11,388 nt of DNA from the NCBI GenBank assembly GCA_017940085.1, contig JAGAZK010000035.1, positions 1 to 11,388 of the forward strand, read 5' to 3'. Positions 6,248 to 11,388 of the stretch are shown here, piece after piece. The notes under the pieces are model-generated. The model was not told where the DNA came from, made no database searches, and saw nothing but the letters and a program-made list of their open reading frames with translations. The first letter of the stretch is position 1. Every line of letters starts with the position of its first letter. The position numbers and the translations under genes are program-made. Source of the stretch: Campylobacter sp. GTDB lineage: Bacteria; Campylobacterota; Campylobacteria; Campylobacterales; Campylobacteraceae.

Positions 6248-7429
6248 ATGAATACAAAAGCATATTTTGGCAAATTTGGCGGTCAGTTTGTCCCTGAAAC
6301 CGCGATGAGTGCTTTAATTGAGCTTGAAAATGCTTATGAAAGTATCGCAAAAACTAAAGCATTTAGAAAAGAGCTTAAAAATTTGCTCAAAACTTATGTT
6401 GGTCGTCCAACGCCACTTTATCACGCAAAACGCCTAAGTGAGCATTACGGACATGAAATTTATCTCAAAAGAGAAGATCTAAACCACACAGGAGCTCACA
6501 AACTCAACAACGCTCTTGCCCAAGCGTTATTAGCTAAAAAAATGGGAAAAAAGAAAATCATGGCTGAAACTGGAGCTGGACAGCATGGTCTTGCTACTGC
6601 GACAGCGGCGGCACTTTTGGGACTTGAGTGTGATGTATATATGGGAGCTTGTGATGCTAAAAGACAAGCTTTGAATGTATATAAAATGAAGCTTTTGGGT
6701 GCAAATGTGGTTGAGATTGAAGATGGTTTAAAAACGCTCAAAGAAGCTACTACTGCAGCAATTCAAGCTTGGGTAAATGAGATAGAAACTAGGTTTTATG
6801 TCATTGGCTCAGCCGTTGGTCCCCACCCATATCCAAAAATGGTAAAAGATTTTCAAAGCGTAATTGGCAAAGAAGCCAAAAAACAGCTCAAAAAAATCAA
6901 AGCAAAAGCTGATTTTGTGATAGCTTGTGTGGGTGGTGGGAGCAATGCTACAGGTATTTTTAGTGCGTTTTTAGATGATAAAAATACTAAATTAATCGGC
7001 GTCGAAGCTGCTGGACTTGGTGTGGATACTCCGTATCACGCTGCGACTTTGACAAAAGGAATGGACGGCATAATTCACGGCATGAAAACAATTGTTTTGC
7101 AAGATCAATATGGTATGATTTTGCCTGTTCATAGTATTTCAGCTGGGCTTGATTATCCTGGAGTCGGCCCAGAACATGCGTATTTAAAAGACATAAAAAG
7201 AGTGCAGTATTACGCCGTAACAGATGATGAATGTATAAACGCTCTAAAAAGACTCTCAGAACTTGAGGGCATTATTCCAGCTATTGAAAGCTCACATGCT
7301 TTAGCGTATTTAGAAAAACTTTGCCCAAATTTAAAAGGCAAAAAAACAATAATCGTAAATGTAAGCGGTAGGGGCGATAAAGATATGGACACAGTAATAA
7401 ATTACAAAAAAGGAACAATCTATGGATAA
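6248..7429 (+). CDS. trpB: Tryptophan synthase beta subunit TrpB
   Basis: PLP enzyme that condenses indole, channelled from TrpA, with L-serine to make tryptophan; works as an alpha2-beta2 complex in the cytoplasm. 393 residues, the normal length for TrpB1. The N-terminus [14 protein letters not shown] is typical. The PLP-binding lysine is K85 in [19 protein letters not shown] (107-114) carries the catalytic Glu and substrate loop. The cofactor phosphate loop GGGSNATG is near 228, and [13 protein letters not shown] and the C-terminal [13 protein letters not shown] are intact. The start follows AAGG at 6 nt. The 3' end overlaps trpA by 8 bp, so the two subunits are probably translationally coupled. 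Nothing suggests loss of function. Confidence 0.97.
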   Translation: MNTKAYFGKFGGQFVPETAMSALIELENAYESIAKTKAFRKELKNLLKTYVGRPTPLYHAKRLSEHYGHEIYLKREDLNHTGAHKLNNALAQALLAKKMGKKKIMAETGAGQHGLATATAAALLGLECDVYMGACDAKRQALNVYKMKLLGANVVEIEDGLKTLKEATTAAIQAWVNEIETRFYVIGSAVGPHPYPKMVKDFQSVIGKEAKKQLKKIKAKADFVIACVGGGSNATGIFSAFLDDKNTKLIGVEAAGLGVDTPYHAATLTKGMDGIIHGMKTIVLQDQYGMILPVHSISAGLDYPGVGPEHAYLKDIKRVQYYAVTDDECINALKRLSELEGIIPAIESSHALAYLEKLCPNLKGKKTIIVNVSGRGDKDMDTVINYKKGTIYG

Positions 7430-8171
7430 GATCAAAAAAGCATTTAATGGCAAAAAGGCAAATATCGGCTATATAGTCGCTGGTTATCCAAATTTGGACT
7501 ATACAGCTGAGTTTATAAACTCACTTGATGATGGAGCATTGGATTTATTGGAGATTGGGATTGCGTATTCTGATCCTTTGGCTGATGGCAAACTCATAAG
7601 CAATGCGGCTTTTGAAGCTGTGCAAAATGGCGTAAATACAGATAGTGTTTTTGATATGCTTTCTAAAACCAAAACAAATAAATGTTTGGTGTTTTTGGCG
7701 TATTATAATTTGATTTTGGCTTATGGAGAAGATAAATTTTTGCAAAAAACAAAAGAAGTCGGAGTTAGTGGCTTGATTGTGCCTGATTTGCCATTAGAAG
7801 AAAGCGAAGAATTTGCTAAAAAATGTGCAAATTTAAACCTAGCTTTTATCCCACTTATTAGCGTAACTTCTGGAAATAGAATGCAAGATATTGCAAAACA
7901 CGCAAGTGGATTTATTTATGTGGTAGGAGCTTTGGGTGTAACTGGCGGTGGTCAAAGTCCGCTTGATAGGATAAAAGATTTAATCACTCAAATTCGCAAA
8001 TATTCAAATTTGCCTTTGGCTGTGGGATTTGGTATCAAGACAAATGAAGATGTCAAAAAAACTAAGCTTTATGCCGATGGAGCTATAGTCGGGACAAAAA
8101 TTGTTGAATATTCAGGGAATAGCACGATAAATGAATTAAACGAAAAAATCAAAGATTTATTTAAAGATTAA
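7422..8171 (+). CDS. trpA: Tryptophan synthase alpha subunit TrpA
   Basis: Cleaves indole-3-glycerol phosphate to indole and glyceraldehyde-3-phosphate and passes indole to TrpB. 249 residues, a little shorter than the E. coli protein (268). The general base and acid are visible: E44 in [11 protein letters not shown] and D55 in PLADG. Also intact are [12 protein letters not shown], the active-site loop stretch [10 protein letters not shown] and the phosphate-binding end AVGFGIKT...[12 protein letters not shown]. It is joined to trpB by an 8-bp overlap (ATG at 7422 inside the trpB end). The next gene follows after 48 bases that contain a promoter-like sequence, so transcription may continue or restart there. 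Confidence 0.96.
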   Translation: MDKIKKAFNGKKANIGYIVAGYPNLDYTAEFINSLDDGALDLLEIGIAYSDPLADGKLISNAAFEAVQNGVNTDSVFDMLSKTKTNKCLVFLAYYNLILAYGEDKFLQKTKEVGVSGLIVPDLPLEESEEFAKKCANLNLAFIPLISVTSGNRMQDIAKHASGFIYVVGALGVTGGGQSPLDRIKDLITQIRKYSNLPLAVGFGIKTNEDVKKTKLYADGAIVGTKIVEYSGNSTINELNEKIKDLFKD

Positions 8172-8187
8172 TTTACAATTTATTTAG

Positions 8188-8193
8188 TATAAT
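8188..8193 (+). promoter_or_regulatory. Candidate -10 box for the CheX-like gene, fliN and fliO
   Basis: TATAAT in TTTAGTATAATAAATCGC lies 17 bases after the trpA stop and 26 before the next ATG. It resembles a sigma-70 box, not sigma-28 or sigma-54. AAGGAG at 8209-8214, 5 nt before the ATG at 8220, is the ribosome site. It would let the flagellar genes be transcribed apart from trpBA. Confidence 0.5.
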
Positions 8194-8219
8194 AAATCGC
8201 AAATTATCAAGGAGTTCTT

Positions 8220-8639
8220 ATGGAAATTATGGAAGCTGTAAGCTTAGGAGTAAAAAATTTATGTAAGACTTTTCGCTTTAAACTTGAAGATGGCGTAAAA
8301 CTTGGAAAAAATGTCTATGGAGCTAGTATTCCTATACTTAAAGGCAAAGAAGAATATCAGTTTTATTTGTATTTCAAAAAAGATATTTTAAAGCTCCTAG
8401 CAAAGAAATTTTTCAAAACAGAAATGAACGAAGATGATTTTAGCGATATTTCAAGAGAAGTTGCCAATCAAATCATAGGTTTTGCCAAAAACGAACTCAA
8501 CGATAAAAACAATTTTAATTGCAAACTTGGGACGCCTGAATTTTTAGGCAAGGTTGAGAGTTTTCATGTCAAATTTATAGATTCTAAAATTTATAAAATC
8601 AAAAATCGCACTTTTAAAATAGGTTTTACTAAAGTATGA
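8220..8639 (+). CDS. cheX: CheX-like chemotaxis phosphatase
   Basis: Predicted CheC/CheX/FliY-family protein that would dephosphorylate CheY-P or a similar response regulator. 139 residues, a single CheX-type domain without membrane segments. It contains the phosphatase signature in exact spacing: D76-x3-E80-x2-N83-x22-P106, within DISREVANQ and TPEFLG. The start is supported by a strong AAGGAG. Its ATGA end overlaps the fliN start by 4 bp, tying it to the flagellar switch. By synteny it corresponds, as I recall, to Cj0350 of C. jejuni. The family call is good; that it acts on CheY-P in this organism is inferred, and a structural role beside FliN is an alternative. Confidence 0.75.
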   Translation: MEIMEAVSLGVKNLCKTFRFKLEDGVKLGKNVYGASIPILKGKEEYQFYLYFKKDILKLLAKKFFKTEMNEDDFSDISREVANQIIGFAKNELNDKNNFNCKLGTPEFLGKVESFHVKFIDSKIYKIKNRTFKIGFTKV

Positions 8640-8941
8640 GTGTATTGCAAGAAAATCAAGAAAGTTTGTTTCATGATTATGATGAGCTTTTAGATATTGG
8701 GGTTCATTTTATCAGTGAATTAGGCACGACTACGATTAGTGTTCATCAATTATTAGAGCTTAGAGTCGGCTCAGTCATAGATCTAGAAAAACCAGCTGGT
8801 GAGAGTGTGGAATTGTATATAAATAACTGCATTTTTGGCAAAGGTGAAGTTATGGTTTATGAAAAAAATCTCGCTATTCGTATAAATGAGATTTTGGACT
8901 CAAAATCTGTCATTCAATATTTCAAAAAAGAGCTTTCGTGA
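8636..8941 (+). CDS. fliN: Flagellar motor switch protein FliN
   Basis: Part of the flagellar C-ring, where it binds CheY-P and helps dock export substrates. 101 residues, nearly all one SpoA/surface-presentation domain: YDELLDIGVHFISELGTTTISVHQLLELRVGSVIDL..., then INNCIFGKGEVMVYEKNLAIRI. The N-terminal extension is very short (about 15 residues), as in other small FliN proteins. It overlaps the CheX-like gene by ATGA at its start and fliO by GTGA at its end, so the three are probably made together. No sigma-28 or sigma-54 promoter is seen directly upstream. Confidence 0.93.
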   Translation: MSVLQENQESLFHDYDELLDIGVHFISELGTTTISVHQLLELRVGSVIDLEKPAGESVELYINNCIFGKGEVMVYEKNLAIRINEILDSKSVIQYFKKELS

Positions 8942-9762
8942 AAAAGATATTTTTGTTATTATTTGCTATCCCGCTTTTTGGCTCTACTTTGCTGACATAC
9001 AATGTGTATGAAAGAAGCGATAGAGTTGATATTATGCTTAGTTTTGATTCGCCTTATGAAGGATCTATCAAACAACAAAACGAAGATGGCTTGACTGTTT
9101 TGTTGCTTAGCGATTTAAATACAGAAGAAAGCGTAAATAAAAATATCAACTCCGATATAGTTCAAAATCTTTCTATTGTAAATTCTGATGACAATCAAAG
9201 AATAGAATTAGTTTCACAAAATCCTATTTCAATCACTGCTTCTAAGACTTCTGATAAATTTGGTCTTAGGATAAGAATTACGAAATTAAACTCAAATTTA
9301 GCACTTCAAACAAGACCTGATTCTCAAAGTGCAGTTGGCTCAAGCTATATTAAAGTGATTGTGGTTTTGGTATTGCTATTTATAATACTGCTTGTAGTAA
9401 AAAGAAAAGTCAGTAACAAAGCCAAAAAAACAAATGCTCCAGCCAAAGAATTTAGCATAAGAGAAAGCAATAGCAAAATTGCTCCAAAAGCTAGTTTTGA
9501 GATAAGAGATGGTGTGGATATTTTGTATGAAAAACCACTTGATAGCTCAAATAAAGTTGTTTTGCTAAATTATGAAAATAAAAAATATTTAGTCCTAGTA
9601 GGAAGCTCAAATGTGCTCTTAGATAGGTTTGGAGAAGATCAAATCCAAGACGGACATGATTTTGAAGTATTTTTTGAACAAAATAGACAAAAATTAAATA
9701 ATTATATTGAAGAAAGAAAAAACGCACTAAATAGCTATAAATTAAATCTTGAAAAAGATTAG
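8938..9762 (+). CDS. fliO: FliO-like flagellar type III export protein with periplasmic domain
   Basis: Predicted to assist assembly of the FliPQR export gate in the inner membrane. 274 residues, far longer than E. coli FliO (about 120). Layout: a signal peptide (KKIFLLLFAIPLFGS, 2-16); an extracytoplasmic beta-rich region (about 20-130) resembling an AMIN-type domain; a transmembrane helix at about 137-154 followed by a basic stretch KRKVSNKAKK; then a cytoplasmic FliO domain (about 190-235) with VVLLNYENKKYLVLVG and VLLDRFGED. Helicobacter pylori HP0583 has this same enlarged form, as I recall. The GTG start overlaps fliN by 4 bp. The last 40 residues are charged and probably helical. Family call rests on layout and position after fliN more than on strong motifs. 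Confidence 0.78.
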   Translation: MKKIFLLLFAIPLFGSTLLTYNVYERSDRVDIMLSFDSPYEGSIKQQNEDGLTVLLLSDLNTEESVNKNINSDIVQNLSIVNSDDNQRIELVSQNPISITASKTSDKFGLRIRITKLNSNLALQTRPDSQSAVGSSYIKVIVVLVLLFIILLVVKRKVSNKAKKTNAPAKEFSIRESNSKIAPKASFEIRDGVDILYEKPLDSSNKVVLLNYENKKYLVLVGSSNVLLDRFGEDQIQDGHDFEVFFEQNRQKLNNYIEERKNALNSYKLNLEKD

Positions 9763-9774
9763 CTCCTAAATTTG

Positions 9775-9834
9775 GCTAAATTTAATAAAATTTGCTTAAT
9801 TTAGCATAGTAAATTTACTATTTGATTTTTTCTT
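9775..9834 (+). terminator. Palindromes and T-tract after fliO
   Basis: GCTAAATT at 9775-9782 pairs with AATTTAGC at 9798-9805 (15-nt loop). Directly after it lies a perfect 16-bp palindrome, ATAGTAAATTTACTAT (9806-9821), which can fold as a 6-bp stem with an AATT loop and is followed by TTGATTTTTTCTT. The second hairpin plus T-tract is a plausible intrinsic terminator for the trpBA-fli operon; the palindrome could also be an operator for the next gene. Confidence 0.5.
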
Positions 9835-9848
9835 AACTACAAATTGAT

Positions 9849-9854
9849 TACAAT
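9849..9854 (+). promoter_or_regulatory. Candidate -10 box for the TpsB gene
   Basis: TACAAT in TTGATTACAATCGCC lies 23 bases before the TTG start, with a T-rich block (9821-9834) upstream. GTAGG at 9867-9871 is a modest ribosome site 6 nt before the start codon. No sigma-28 or sigma-54 pattern is evident. Confidence 0.4.
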
Positions 9855-9877
9855 CGCCAAAAATTTGTAGGTTATTT

Positions 9878-11388
9878 TTGAAAATATTTGTTTTATTAGT
9901 TTTTGCTTCGTTTTTGTTTTGCGATGAACTTGATATGCAAAATAGACGCCTTAAAAATCAAGCTTTGGAGTTACTAGAGAACAAATTTAGCGAAAACGAC
10001 CCCAAAAAATCACTCGCTCCACCTAGTCAAAACATTGAATTTGAAGCACTTCAGACTATAAATATTATTGGAAATTCTATTTTAAAAAACTCTCAATTAA
10101 TCAAATTTAAACGCCAATTTTCAAATAATATTTCAAATTTAAGTCAAATTGAATTTGCTCGTCAAACACTAGAAAATTTATATTTAGATGCAGGTTACAC
10201 CACGACTAGAGTTAGAGTAAATTTAGAATTTAGTGATTTAAAAAGTGGCATTTTGTGTTTTGAGATTTTAGAAGGCATGATCGAAAAATACACATACAAT
10301 GGGCAAGAAAAGCCTTTTAAAACTTTTCTTGCTTTTCCAAAAAGAAGCGATAAAATTTTAAATTTGCGTGATTTAGACCAAGCTAGTGAAAATTTAAATA
10401 ACGCAAATTTGCAAATTATCCCAGCTCAAACACTTGGACAAAGCGTAGTTGATGTAAATTTATCTTCACCCAAATTTGGCGGTAGTTTAGGATATAACAA
10501 TTTTGGCACTACAAATTTAGGTCGCCACAAAGCCAAAATTGATATAAATTCATTTGATTTATTGGGACTAAACGAAACTTTTTACGCATTTTACGAACGC
10601 AAACTTGCTCGTCATACAAATGGCAAAAATTCCCAAACATATTTATTTAGTTCTAGCTTTCCGATTCAATATTTTAGAGCTTTTTATAATTTTGAAAGAA
10701 GTGAGTATAAACAGCCAATTTATGGTTTTTGGCGTGAATATAGTGCAAACGGCACGACAAATACAAATAAATTTGGCATTGCATTTGTTCCATACCGCAA
10801 TAGCGACCATAAATTTGAACTCTCCACAGAATTAGCACTCAAAAACATTGATAATTATATAGACGAAATCAAGCTTAGCACGAGTTCAAGAAATCTAAGT
10901 GTGATAAAAGCTGGTATTTCTCACACAGGAAGAGTATTTAGCTCACTTGTGAGTAGTGAGATTTTTGGACATTGGGGCATACATGAGTTTGGTGCGAGTA
11001 GTGATAATGAAATTTGGCAAAGTGATACTTCACCAAAAGCTAAATTTAATAAATTTAGTGCAAATTTGAGTATTTATAAACCGCTTGGGATAGTGTATTT
11101 AAAAGAATTTGTCGCTGGTCAGATAAGTAAAGATATTTTATATTCTAATGAAAAACTTTCTTTGGGCGATGATAGCTCAGTTAGGGGTTTTAGAAATAGC
11201 GGGATTAGTGGGGAGAGCGGATTTTATGCCAGAAACGAAATAGGTGCAAATTTAACCACTTTTGCTCGTCCGTTTGTAGCATACGATATAGGTCGCACTA
11301 AAGATAATACCACCAAAGACTACGATACAATTCAAGGATTTTCTATCGGTTTAAAAGGCGAATTTAAAAACCTTTCTGGCATAATTAC
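9878..11388 (+). CDS. TpsB/FhaC-family outer-membrane transporter (two-partner secretion), 5' part
   Basis: Predicted outer-membrane beta-barrel that exports a partner exoprotein (hemolysin or filamentous hemagglutinin type). 503 codons are visible without a stop, and the gene runs off the window; the family is usually 550-590 residues. Signal peptide KIFVLLVFASFLFCDE at the N-terminus, then POTRA-type repeats (about 50-195) with YLDAGYTTTRVRV and FEILEGMIEKY. The barrel entry is FGGSLGYNNFGTTNLGR (200-216). The diagnostic loop-6 motif VRGFR is at 435-439, followed by GFYARNEIG. The start is TTG at 9878: it sits exactly at the signal peptide and after GTAGG, and the first ATG (codon 20) would remove the signal peptide. 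The partner tpsA is expected just downstream but is outside the window. Substrate unknown. Confidence 0.88.
   Translation, partial: MKIFVLLVFASFLFCDELDMQNRRLKNQALELLENKFSENDPKKSLAPPSQNIEFEALQTINIIGNSILKNSQLIKFKRQFSNNISNLSQIEFARQTLENLYLDAGYTTTRVRVNLEFSDLKSGILCFEILEGMIEKYTYNGQEKPFKTFLAFPKRSDKILNLRDLDQASENLNNANLQIIPAQTLGQSVVDVNLSSPKFGGSLGYNNFGTTNLGRHKAKIDINSFDLLGLNETFYAFYERKLARHTNGKNSQTYLFSSSFPIQYFRAFYNFERSEYKQPIYGFWREYSANGTTNTNKFGIAFVPYRNSDHKFELSTELALKNIDNYIDEIKLSTSSRNLSVIKAGISHTGRVFSSLVSSEIFGHWGIHEFGASSDNEIWQSDTSPKAKFNKFSANLSIYKPLGIVYLKEFVAGQISKDILYSNEKLSLGDDSSVRGFRNSGISGESGFYARNEIGANLTTFARPFVAYDIGRTKDNTTKDYDTIQGFSIGLKGEFKNLSGII

Noticed and set aside
10605..10835. 76-codon open frame inside the TpsB gene
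   Set aside because: Lies in another frame within a continuous barrel-coding sequence; translation looks random.

Overview
The window looks like a piece of a Campylobacter (Campylobacterota) chromosome. The DNA is AT-rich and full of the words AAATTTG and CAAATTT. The gene order trpGD ... trpF ... trpB-trpA-(CheX-like)-fliN-fliO matches, from memory, the C. jejuni Cj0346-Cj0352 block. The start resembles the fused trpGD gene of that genus, and the flagellar export gene has the unusual signal peptide plus membrane segment layout of epsilonproteobacterial FliO. I cannot fix the species; it is not obviously C. jejuni, because the trp cluster is interrupted here.

Layout. (1) Positions 3-1091, + strand: 3' part of trpGD, ending at a strong stem-loop shared with the convergent next gene. 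(2) Positions 1164-4018, - strand: a three-gene restriction-modification system with an SPPY-type (probably N4-cytosine) methyltransferase, a DPPY-type (probably N6-adenine) methyltransferase and a 417-residue HNH endonuclease. This composition is that of the MboII/HpyAII type IIS systems (GAAGA/TCTTC), although specificity cannot be read directly from sequence. (3) Positions 4031-4165: a divergent promoter region. (4) Positions 4166-5269, + strand: a D12-class adenine methyltransferase, followed 2 bases later by trpF (5272-5901). (5) Positions 5902-6247: a 346-base gap with a hairpin, a roughly 140-bp inverted-repeat element with 12-bp perfect ends, and a promoter. (6) Positions 6248-9762, + strand: trpB, trpA, a CheX-like phosphatase, fliN and fliO, nearly all overlapping or closely spaced. 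(7) Positions 9763-9877: terminator-like palindromes and a promoter. (8) Positions 9878-11388, + strand: the 5' part of a TpsB/FhaC-type outer-membrane transporter, opened by a TTG codon and cut by the window end.

How the parts work together. TrpGD, TrpF, TrpB and TrpA cover most steps from chorismate to tryptophan (TrpE and TrpC are not in view). The restriction system and the extra adenine methyltransferase sit between trpGD and trpF and separate trpF from its usual partners. trpF therefore probably depends on transcription from the methyltransferase promoter. The CheX/FliN/FliO group links chemotaxis signalling, the flagellar switch and the flagellar export gate. The TpsB gene suggests a two-partner secreted exoprotein just downstream. 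I found no tRNA, rRNA, transposase or CRISPR array. The most noteworthy points are the R-M cassette splitting the trp cluster, the 74-bp M/R gene overlap, the possible internal start in trpGD, the inverted-repeat element and the unusual TrpF active-site loops.
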